A stretch of 64,000 bases of DNA from Holtiella tumoricola. Lineage in GTDB: Bacteria; Bacillota; Clostridia; Lachnospirales; Cellulosilyticaceae. Made by a program: the position numbers and the translations under genes. Positions 35,668 through 42,539 of this stretch are shown piece after piece (position 1 is the first letter of the stretch; every line of letters starts with the position of its first letter). Below the pieces are notes generated by a model, which saw only the letters and a list, made by a program, of their open reading frames with translations, made no database searches and had not been told where the DNA came from. The stretch is from the NCBI RefSeq assembly GCF_027857615.1, contig NZ_JAQIFT010000014.1:61170-125169 (forward strand), in the 5' to 3' direction.

Positions 35668-36306
35668 TTACTTCCAAATTTTACTAAATACTGCTAAATG
35701 ATCAACGTCACCATTCATTTGATCTGTAATATAACTTGATACAAGTACGCCTGCAAATAAGTTTGCAAGTTCTTTAGGTTGGTCACTTAAGCTAATTTCT
35801 TTTGCTTCTTGTGCTTTCTTACAAATATCTTGGAATAAAGTATTTAAAGTTAAGTTATTGTAGTAAGCATATTCCTCCTCTTCAATACCGTTGAAGAAAT
35901 ATACAAACTCTGCATCAATAAGCTTCATTTCATTATTTTCTTCACCTACAGTAAGTAAGAAGTTAATATAACTATCTACAAAACGACTATATTGAGTTTC
36001 TTCATTAAACCATTTGTAAATTTCTCTGATCTTTTCTTCAAAACTTAAATCATCTGGCCACTGTTTGATACGTAATGCAATACGGATTGTAAAGATTCTT
36101 AAGAAATAATGGAATACATGATCCTTGGTTGAGAAGTAATTAAAGAAAGTTCCTCTTGAAATTTGAGCACGGCTACAAATTTCATCTACAGTGATAGAAG
36201 AGAAGTCCTTCTCTTTAAGTAAGTGGCTTACCGCCTTCAAAATAGTAGTTCTTGTTTTAACAAAATTTATCTTCCTTAATGGAAAATTTTCTAATGATTC
36301 GTACAT
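35668..36306 (-). CDS. TetR-family transcriptional regulator
   Basis: This 212-residue regulator has the TetR helix-turn-helix at about 20-65 (ILKAVSHLLKEKDFSSITVDEICSRAQISRGTFFNYFSTKDHV). A helical ligand domain contains a long acidic stretch (NGIEEEEYAYYN). It converges on the importer operon. Its target is unknown, though the importer, MenA-like or carboxypeptidase genes are possible. AAAGGAG precedes the ATG. Confidence 0.9.
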   Translation of the reverse strand: MYESLENFPLRKINFVKTRTTILKAVSHLLKEKDFSSITVDEICSRAQISRGTFFNYFSTKDHVFHYFLRIFTIRIALRIKQWPDDLSFEEKIREIYKWFNEETQYSRFVDSYINFLLTVGEENNEMKLIDAEFVYFFNGIEEEEYAYYNNLTLNTLFQDICKKAQEAKEISLSDQPKELANLFAGVLVSSYITDQMNGDVDHLAVFSKIWK

Positions 36307-36643
36307 AATAAATCTCCTTTCAATTCCCTTACTAAACTATTCCTTTAAAGTATGGTCCATTTTAAATATTATATTCATTTTTAGGATAATATTTTTTATG
36401 GTACTAATAACCTTTTTAATTACTGGTTTTTTAACTGCCTTTTATATTTTCTACCAATCTTTTCATGAACGAACGCCTTACCTATTTCTATTATAACTCT
36501 ATTTTTTTAACCTAATGTAAAATTGTTATTAATAAATTATGAGACTTATATAAATAAAATATTCATTCTATAGGTATAAATAAAACTAGCTTTTGGCAAT
36601 AAATATTGCTATATTATAACTAAAAAAGCAAGGACCTGATTCA
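36307..36643. other. Gap between divergent TetR and carboxypeptidase genes
   Basis: These 337 AT-rich bases should hold two divergent promoters. A 32-codon hydrophobic reading frame at 36398-36496 lacks a well-spaced ribosome site (AGGA is 11 bases away) and is probably chance. No palindrome that would mark a TetR operator was convincing. Confidence 0.4.
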
Positions 36644-37912
36644 ATGAAAAAAAGTAGCTTATTTCTTTTATTATGTACCTTAGTGTGTACACCTTTAACT
36701 TACGCTTCACCTTCTCCTGCTGTAAATGCTGAAGGTGCTATTCTAATCGAACCACATACACGAACAGTTTTATATAAGAAAAATATCAACTCTCCTTTTT
36801 ATCCAGCAAGCACAACTAAAGTTCTTACTTCTTTATTACTTGTAGAAGATTTAAAAGAAGATGGAACAATCACAAAATCCGCAGATAGTGTAGCTAATGT
36901 ACCTTCTGATAGTAGCCATATAGGCCTTAATATTGGTGATACATACTCTTATGTAGATGGTATCCATGGTATTATGATGGGTTCTGATAACTTCATTTCT
37001 TATGATATGGCAGTCTATGATGCAGGTAGTATTGATGCTTTTGCAGCTAAAATGAATGAAAAAGCTAAAAGTCTAGGTGCTAATAACTCTAACTTTGTAA
37101 ATCCACATGGCTATCATGATCCAAATCACTATACAACACCTTATGACTTATCCTTAATTACTGCTGCTGCTTTTGAGGATCCAGTATTATGTGAAATTGC
37201 CGGAACACCTAAATATAATTTTAATATTATTAATTCAGGTAAAACACTTCCTCTTTCTCATACAGCCCAATTCTTTAAAGAAGGGTCTCCTTATTTTAAT
37301 GAGAATGTACTGGCTGCTAAGACAGGTTATCATACCCCTGCAGGACGTACACTTGTTGCCAAGGCACAATATGGCGACTTAGAGCTTATTGCTGTTGTTA
37401 TGAAGTCTGGGTATCCAACTTACTTTGAAGATATTAATACCCTCTTTGAATATGGCGCAGAAAACTTTGAATTTGTAAGTGATGCCAATCATAATGTAGG
37501 TGTTAAAAATGTTTCCTATTCTGACTGGTCTGCACCTTATGTTCAACATGCTCTATCAAATAAGTGGATTAAACCTTCTGCTAAAAGCTATATGGATAAA
37601 GCCTCTGCTAATGAATTTCTTACTATGATTGAGAACATGCTTCCTTATGCTTTAAAATCTGTTGTAACTGAATATATGCCTACTAATAGTACTGGACCAT
37701 TTAAATTTAACCAACCCATTACACGTAGTGAGAGTATTCGTCTCTTCAAGCAAATAGCTGGTTCTTTAGACCTTGAATGGCCTCATATAGAGCAAGGTGT
37801 AAAGTTTATACAAAAAGATCAAAGTCAAACACCTCTTACCATAGAAGAGTGTATTTATCTCACTCAGTTAATCGGAGATTCTATTTTAACTGATACGTTA
37901 ATTACAAATTAA
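36644..37912 (+). CDS. Serine-type D-Ala-D-Ala carboxypeptidase with SLH-like tail
   Basis: The 422-residue product has a signal peptide (1-21), then a peptidase S11 domain with Ser56-xx-Lys59 (STTK), SDN near 114 and KTG near 228. It trims the last D-Ala from peptidoglycan stems outside the membrane. After about residue 285 the DacF-type beta domain is replaced by a region that looks like one or two SLH modules (YSDWSAPYVQHALSNKWIKP, FNQPITRSESIRLFKQIAG). That suggests non-covalent attachment to the cell wall. Confidence 0.88.
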   Translation: MKKSSLFLLLCTLVCTPLTYASPSPAVNAEGAILIEPHTRTVLYKKNINSPFYPASTTKVLTSLLLVEDLKEDGTITKSADSVANVPSDSSHIGLNIGDTYSYVDGIHGIMMGSDNFISYDMAVYDAGSIDAFAAKMNEKAKSLGANNSNFVNPHGYHDPNHYTTPYDLSLITAAAFEDPVLCEIAGTPKYNFNIINSGKTLPLSHTAQFFKEGSPYFNENVLAAKTGYHTPAGRTLVAKAQYGDLELIAVVMKSGYPTYFEDINTLFEYGAENFEFVSDANHNVGVKNVSYSDWSAPYVQHALSNKWIKPSAKSYMDKASANEFLTMIENMLPYALKSVVTEYMPTNSTGPFKFNQPITRSESIRLFKQIAGSLDLEWPHIEQGVKFIQKDQSQTPLTIEECIYLTQLIGDSILTDTLITN

Positions 37913-37944
37913 AAGGGATGTAGCCTATAGGCTACATCCCTTTT
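37913..37944. terminator. Bidirectional terminator after the carboxypeptidase
   Basis: AAAAGGGATGTAGCC pairs with GGCTACATCCCTTTT across a 4-base loop, between convergent genes. Confidence 0.9.
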
Positions 37945-37951
37945 ATCTTTA

Positions 37952-38353
37952 TCAATCTTTAAGTGGTACACCATCTGCATCTGTTTGCACTTGCCCAGCT
38001 AAAATTAAAATAGAATCTACAAATGGCCAAATAGCGCCAATACCACATGTAAATATAGTTACTAATATTTGTGCAATAGCAATTGAATTATAACCTAAAT
38101 AGAAACGGCCTACGCCACCCCATCCTAAAACAAGTTGTAAAATCCCTGCAACAAGTCTAGATTTACGTGTATCAAGTGGTTGATAAGGTTGTTGGTAGTT
38201 TGTTTGTTGATACGTTCCTTGTTGCTGACTACCTTCTTGATAATTTGTTTGTTGATAGCTTGCTTCGCCTGCCTCTTTTCTAATTTCAGCACCACATCTT
38301 CCACAAAAACGATCAACATCTCTTACTTCTGCTCCACAGTTTGGACAATTCAT
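37952..38353 (-). CDS. Zinc-ribbon and TM2-domain membrane protein
   Basis: The 133-residue protein begins with a double CxxC zinc ribbon (MNCPNCGAE and FCGRCGAE). A Gln/Tyr/Asn-rich linker (about 30-62) follows, then a TM2 domain of two helices (LQLVLGWGGVGRFYLG and FTCGIGAIWPFVDSI). Function unknown. It is last in a three-gene set with DUF2752 and DUF4190 proteins, a grouping often seen in Clostridia. AGGAGG lies 8 bases before the ATG. Confidence 0.85.
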   Translation of the reverse strand: MNCPNCGAEVRDVDRFCGRCGAEIRKEAGEASYQQTNYQEGSQQQGTYQQTNYQQPYQPLDTRKSRLVAGILQLVLGWGGVGRFYLGYNSIAIAQILVTIFTCGIGAIWPFVDSILILAGQVQTDADGVPLKD

Positions 38354-38365
38354 ACTTATTCCTCC

Positions 38366-38722
38366 TTAAAAGGTTATACCTTTAAACATTTTCTTAATAA
38401 TCCAATCTAACAAACTTTCTTTATCATATTGTCTATTTATAATTTTTCTGATCACCATATAAAGCTCACTTAGTACAATGCTTAGAGCTATTATAATCCA
38501 TACATACACTAATGGATTTAGTCTAAATGCCTCTAACATATTCCCTCTGCTCAGTTGGAATAATGCTGCTCTAATATTACACCCTAAACATTTGCTGCCT
38601 AATGTATCAAATATACAAGTAGTTTGGTTATTACTAAGTATCCCTACTCCCTTTAACATTAATGGTCCTAATATTAGAAATGCACTAGCTAATATAAGCT
38701 TATATTTCGTTATCTTTTTCAT
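38366..38722 (-). CDS. DUF2752 membrane protein
   Basis: This 118-residue protein has two or three helices and the DUF2752 signature CLGCNIRAALFQLSRGNMLEAFRLNPL, in which the usual CPxCGxTR reads CLGCNIR. A second DUF2752 protein with the classical CPMCGGTR is encoded divergently at 39.3 kb. It lies between the DUF4190 and TM2 genes. The ribosome site is weak (AAAGAGA). Confidence 0.8.
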   Translation of the reverse strand: MKKITKYKLILASAFLILGPLMLKGVGILSNNQTTCIFDTLGSKCLGCNIRAALFQLSRGNMLEAFRLNPLVYVWIIIALSIVLSELYMVIRKIINRQYDKESLLDWIIKKMFKGITF

Positions 38723-38737
38723 TACTTTATCTCTTTC

Positions 38738-39133
38738 TTATAGTCCTACTACTATTCCTAACATCACAATAAGGAATAGCCCTCCACAAAGTGCAATTCC
38801 GATTCCACCTAGGACAATACCTGCAATAGACATGCCTTTACTTGATGGATACTTTAATCCTAAAACCCCAAAAATAATCGCTGCAATAGAGGGAATAACT
38901 CCAATGAAAGGAATAATGCAACAGCTAATAAGACTTACAATCCCTAGTACTAAACTGGCAATTCCAAAGCCTATGCCTTCATTATTAGGTGTTACTGCTT
39001 GATATCCATTATAAGGTCCATTTATAGGTGGTCTAGGTTGTTGATAATTATTAGTATGCTCAGGTGCTACAGGTGTATAGTTAACTTGGTTAGGGTCTTT
39101 ACCATCTTGGTTCGTGTGATTGTATTCATCCAT
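38738..39133 (-). CDS. DUF4190-type small membrane protein
   Basis: The ATG at 39133 follows AAGGGGGAG, and the longer frame upstream lacks a site. The 131-residue product has a hydrophilic Asn/Gln/Pro-rich head (1-60). Two long helices follow with the DUF4190 pattern GFGIASLVLGIVSLISCC and GIVLGGIGIALCGG. Function unknown. First gene of the DUF4190-DUF2752-TM2 set. Confidence 0.8.
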   Translation of the reverse strand: MDEYNHTNQDGKDPNQVNYTPVAPEHTNNYQQPRPPINGPYNGYQAVTPNNEGIGFGIASLVLGIVSLISCCIIPFIGVIPSIAAIIFGVLGLKYPSSKGMSIAGIVLGGIGIALCGGLFLIVMLGIVVGL

Positions 39134-39260
39134 TTTATCTCCCCCTTTACATGATTTTATTGTATTATAGTTAAAGATAAGTTGCAATTATTTTTAGACT
39201 AATCAATCATTAAACATTCTTAATTATTATTAACTAAATTATTAAGAAAGGAGTGTTAAT

Positions 39261-39599
39261 TTGCATCTGCTACGTTTATTCTGCTACCTTCTTATCATTC
39301 CACTTGGCTTTATCGCATCACATACTTCTCTAGCAAACGAAAGTATCTGCTACTGGTATACTCATTACAATCTCTTATGCCCTATGTGTGGTGGAACACG
39401 CTCCTTTATACATTTTATTACCTTTCAGTTTCAACAAGCCTATAGCTACAACCCTGTCTTAACTCTAAGTGTTTATCCTATTATGGCTTTCCTTGTCCTA
39501 CAAGATAGTTATACCATCATAGCTAACCACTTCTTTAGCAGGAATCAAAGTTCTCTTTTACTTTTCTTCATTAACTTATTGAATAGAAAGGAATCCTAA
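39261..39599 (+). CDS. DUF2752 membrane protein (classical motif)
   Basis: The 112-residue product starts at TTG 8 bases after AAGGAG. It has three helices and the DUF2752 motif YNLLCPMCGGTRSF followed by YNPVLTLS. It is transcribed away from the other DUF2752 gene and is followed one base later by a 58-codon membrane gene. Confidence 0.8.
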   Translation: MHLLRLFCYLLIIPLGFIASHTSLANESICYWYTHYNLLCPMCGGTRSFIHFITFQFQQAYSYNPVLTLSVYPIMAFLVLQDSYTIIANHFFSRNQSSLLLFFINLLNRKES

Positions 39600-39600
39600 T

Positions 39601-39777
39601 ATGTCCCATTGGCTTCCTGTTACACTAATCTATATTACTTTTCTTCTTGGGCTCATTCTCTATATGATACCATTCAACCTAAGAAACTTTAATAAGCTCC
39701 GTTTAACTTATCTAGGCTTTCTCCTTACATCACTCATTCTCTATCTTATCTGGGGGATTTTCCGTAACTTTAAATAA
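39601..39777 (+). CDS. Small two-helix membrane protein
   Basis: The 58-residue peptide has two hydrophobic helices (about 5-22 and 36-54) joined by a basic loop (FNLRNFNKLRLTY). It begins one base after the DUF2752 stop, and AAAGGAA lies 5 bases before the ATG. The position and site favour a real gene. No family is recognised. Confidence 0.6.
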   Translation: MSHWLPVTLIYITFLLGLILYMIPFNLRNFNKLRLTYLGFLLTSLILYLIWGIFRNFK

Positions 39778-39782
39778 ATAAA

Positions 39783-39809
39783 AAAGAGCTGTCTTATGAC
39801 AGCTCTTTC
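39783..39809. terminator. Bidirectional terminator between the DUF2752 unit and serS
   Basis: AAAGAGCTGTC and GACAGCTCTTT form a stem with a 4-base loop, with A and T runs at the sides. Confidence 0.9.
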
Positions 39810-39817
39810 TTTAAAAT

Positions 39818-41092
39818 CTATTTTGTAATACGCTTAGCACCACCCATGTATGGACGAAGTGCTTCTGGGATAATAACTGACCCATCTTCTTGTTGGAAGT
39901 TTTCTAAGATTGCAGCTGTTGTACGACCTACTGCAAGACCACTACCATTTAATGTGTGGATGAATTGTGCTTTATCTTTAATATTATCTTTAAACTTAAT
40001 GTTTGCACGTCTAGCTTGGAAGTCTTCGAAGTTAGAACAGCTTGAGATTTCTACATAACGACCGTAGCTTGGCATCCAAACTTCAATATCATATGTCATT
40101 GCTGAACTGAATCCTAAGTCTCCTGTACAAAGTCTAACAACACGGTATGGAAGACCTAATGCTTGTAAGATACCTTCAGCATCATTTGTAAGTGTTTCAA
40201 GTTCTTCATATGAGTTTTCTGGTCTAGCGAATTTAACCATTTCTACTTTATTGAATTGGTGTTGACGGATGATCCCTCTTGTATCACGACCTGCTGAACC
40301 AGCCTCTGCTCTAAAGCATGCTGTGTAAGCACAGTGTTTGATTGTAAGGTCTTTACCATCTAAGATTTGATCTCTGTACATATTTGTTACTGGTACTTCA
40401 GCTGTTGGTACTAAGAAGTAATCTGTACCTTGTACTTTGAAAGCATCTTCTTCAAATTTTGGAAGCTGACCTGTACCTGTCATACTTGCACGGTTAACCA
40501 TGAATGGTGGGAATACTTCTGTATAACCATGTTTGTCTACATGCATATCAAGCATGAAGTTCATGATTGCACGTTCAAGTCTAGCACCTAAACCTTTATA
40601 GAATGTAAAACGAGCACCTGTTACTTTTGCTCCTTTTTCAAAATCAAGAATATCTAAACCTTCACCAAGATCCCAGTGTGGTTTAATTTCGAAATCAAAT
40701 TCTCTAACATCCCCAACTCTTCTAAGTTCGATGTTATCTTCATCACTAGCACCTTCTGGAACTTGTGGGTTTGGTAAGTTTGGAAGTGTAAGAAGAATGT
40801 TTTGGAGTGTATCATCTACTTCTTTAACTTTTTGATCAATACCTTTGATTTCATCTGATAGCTCTTTCATTTCAGCAAGTACAGCTGTAACATCTTTACC
40901 TTCTTTTTTCATAACTGGGACTTGTTTTGATACAACATTTTGTTTGTTTTTAAGTACTTCTACTTCTGCAAGAAGTTCACGTCTTTTAGTATCTAATTCT
41001 AAGAATCCTTCTAAGTCATAGTTACCACTTCTCTTAGCTAATGCTGCTTTTACGCCTTCAAAATCGCTACGTAGTCTTTTAATATCTAACAT
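39818..41092 (-). CDS. serS: Seryl-tRNA synthetase
   Basis: The ATG at 41092 is 7 bases after GAGG; a GTG three codons before it overlaps the site. The 424-residue class II synthetase begins MLDIKRLRSDFEGVKAAL. An N-terminal coiled-coil arm (about 30-100) that grips the tRNA-Ser long arm is followed by motif 2 FRAEAGSAGRDTRGIIRQHQF and motif 3 GLAVGRTTAAILE. It charges tRNA-Ser and is preceded by a T-box leader. Confidence 0.97.
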   Translation of the reverse strand: MLDIKRLRSDFEGVKAALAKRSGNYDLEGFLELDTKRRELLAEVEVLKNKQNVVSKQVPVMKKEGKDVTAVLAEMKELSDEIKGIDQKVKEVDDTLQNILLTLPNLPNPQVPEGASDEDNIELRRVGDVREFDFEIKPHWDLGEGLDILDFEKGAKVTGARFTFYKGLGARLERAIMNFMLDMHVDKHGYTEVFPPFMVNRASMTGTGQLPKFEEDAFKVQGTDYFLVPTAEVPVTNMYRDQILDGKDLTIKHCAYTACFRAEAGSAGRDTRGIIRQHQFNKVEMVKFARPENSYEELETLTNDAEGILQALGLPYRVVRLCTGDLGFSSAMTYDIEVWMPSYGRYVEISSCSNFEDFQARRANIKFKDNIKDKAQFIHTLNGSGLAVGRTTAAILENFQQEDGSVIIPEALRPYMGGAKRITK

Positions 41093-41133
41093 ATCTTTCA
41101 CCTCGTAAATATAAAAATAATAATAAAATAAAA

Positions 41134-41350
41134 AACGCCCTTTTATCTCGTAAAAAGATAAAAGGACGATTGCATACTCGTGGTGCCACCTTCATTCATC
41201 AGTAAATAAACTGACCTCTTATTGCTATAAAGGGCAACTCCCTTCTGGCTCATCACCAGCAACTCAAAGAGCGGAACACTAAAGTCTGTTTACTAGTTCA
41301 CACCATCCACTAGCTCTCTTAAAAACAAAATCTTAAGCTTTTCTCTCATC
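41134..41350 (-). ncRNA. T-box leader of serS
   Basis: On the minus strand the 230-base leader has Stem I with GAGAGCTAGTGG, the conserved T-box AGGTGGCACCACGAG (about 41177-41192; canonical TGGNACCGCG) and a strong intrinsic terminator (41136-41168) with a T run. The antiterminator can form from the T-box and the terminator's left arm. A serine codon TCC stands just before the closing strand GCTCTTT of Stem I and is the likely specifier, though I could not fold the loop rigorously. Uncharged tRNA-Ser should turn serS on. Confidence 0.9.
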
Positions 41351-41393
41351 AACGTTATTTTACCTATATAATGAAAGTTTTCATATTTGTTTC

Positions 41394-41422
41394 ATTATAT
41401 GCCATTCATATTCAAAATGCAA
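41394..41422 (-). promoter_or_regulatory. serS promoter
   Basis: On the minus strand TTGCAT (41417-41422) and TATAAT (41394-41399) are 17 bases apart, just upstream of the T-box leader. Confidence 0.75.
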
Positions 41423-41529
41423 GACCTGAATATTGTTTATATTTTTTTTAAATAATGTGTATATAACTTTTTTATTTGGTCCATACTACCATTGTACCAA
41501 GTGTGAGGTACATCGCTAAATCCCCCCTC

Positions 41530-41568
41530 AACCTAGATTTCCTCCCCCGAAGTCTAGGTTATTTTTTT
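41530..41568 (+). terminator. Plus-strand terminator with no obvious gene
   Basis: AACCTAGA and TCTAGGTT flank a C-rich 15-base loop and are followed by ATTTTTTT on the plus strand only. No plus-strand gene ends here: serS is divergent and the acetyltransferase is convergent. A short untranslated RNA may be encoded at 41.43-41.57 kb. Confidence 0.6.
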
Positions 41569-41607
41569 GCCTTTAGGCCTTTCCCCTTAGCATGAACCAT
41601 CGATTAC

Positions 41608-42174
41608 TTACTTTCCAGTTTGACTTTCAATCTTTCTTATCACTTTGCAAGGATTTCCTACTGCAACTACATCATCTGGAATATTTTTAGTTACTACACT
41701 CCCTGCTCCTATAACAACATTCTTACCGATAGTAACACCTGGACAAATAATACTTCCTCCACCAATCCAAGTATTATCTCCTATTACAATAGGATAACCC
41801 ATTTCTATACCACTCACTCTTAAGTCTGCCTCCACTGGATGGGTCGCTGTATAGACTTGTACATTAGGAGCAAACATAACATTGTCCCCAATAGTTACGG
41901 TATTTACATCTAGTATAGTACAGTTATAGTTGGCATAAAAATTCTTTCCTACTTTGATGTTGTATCCATAATCACAAAAGAAGTTAGGCTCCATATATAA
42001 ATTTTCTTCTGTTTGAAGAAGCTCTTGTAAAACCTCTAATCTTTCTTCATGGTTACCCGGTTCGAGATGATTAAATTTATAGCACAATTGTCTTGCACGT
42101 GTACGATCTTCTGTAAGTTCTTTATCTGATGCATCATAGCCTAAACCTTTTAACATTTTTTCTTTTTCTGTCAT
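41608..42174 (-). CDS. Maltose/galactoside O-acetyltransferase family (LacA/Maa-like)
   Basis: The 188-residue protein has an N-terminal helical Mac domain (MTEKEKMLKGLGYDASDKEL) and a left-handed beta-helix of hexapeptides. It shows the catalytic His region YTATHPVEADLR, GDNTWIGGGSIICPGVTIGKN and the acyl-CoA-binding end VGNPCKVIRKI. It acetylates sugars with acetyl-CoA; the exact sugar is unknown. AAGGAG precedes the ATG. It stands alone. Confidence 0.9.
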   Translation of the reverse strand: MTEKEKMLKGLGYDASDKELTEDRTRARQLCYKFNHLEPGNHEERLEVLQELLQTEENLYMEPNFFCDYGYNIKVGKNFYANYNCTILDVNTVTIGDNVMFAPNVQVYTATHPVEADLRVSGIEMGYPIVIGDNTWIGGGSIICPGVTIGKNVVIGAGSVVTKNIPDDVVAVGNPCKVIRKIESQTGK

Positions 42175-42315
42175 GGGATTCTCCTTTTCAAATGATCTGC
42201 TGAATTCCCTTATATTATATAACTTTCATACATGTATTTACATAGTTCTACTTTTTATCTAACTATTAATTTATACCTTCTAAAAAATTTTTCGTTATTT
42301 TTTTAACACTTTTTA

Positions 42316-42344
42316 TTGACACCTACCCTAACCCATGTTATTAT
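42316..42344 (+). promoter_or_regulatory. adhE promoter
   Basis: Consensus -35 TTGACA (42316-42321) and -10 TATTAT (42339-42344) are 17 bases apart, about 195 bases before the adhE start, so the transcript has a long leader. Confidence 0.75.
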
Positions 42345-42350
42345 TCTAGT

Positions 42351-42539
42351 GTAAACAGCATTATTTCTTAATCAAAAACTTAATCAAGTCCAGATTAAGT
42401 TATATTTTTTAACACGCCTTGTTAAAATTATAACTATGTTTGCCTAATTTAAAAGCATATGCTAATTCCTAATTAGGCAAACTATTTCAAGCAGATTATT
42501 TCTTAAAATATAAACACATACCCTAAGGAGGCTTTAATC
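42351..42539 (+). promoter_or_regulatory. Structured 5' leader of adhE
   Basis: Three perfect inverted repeats follow one another. The arms are AACTTAATC (42377-42401), TTTTAACA (42407-42427) and GTTTGCCTAATT (42438-42482, 12 pairs). None has a T run, so they are not simple terminators. TTGTTAAAATTATAACTA (42419-42436) is a partial match to the clostridial Rex consensus. AAGGAGG stands 8 bases before the ATG. Confidence 0.6.

Noticed and set aside
36398..36496. 32-codon hydrophobic frame upstream of the carboxypeptidase
   Set aside because: The ribosome site is poor and it lies where promoters are expected; chance frames are common in such AT-rich DNA.
42407..42436. Rex operator in the adhE leader
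   Set aside because: The site matches only part of the consensus and lies about 70 bases downstream of the transcription start, so it is kept as a possibility inside the leader entry, not as a feature.
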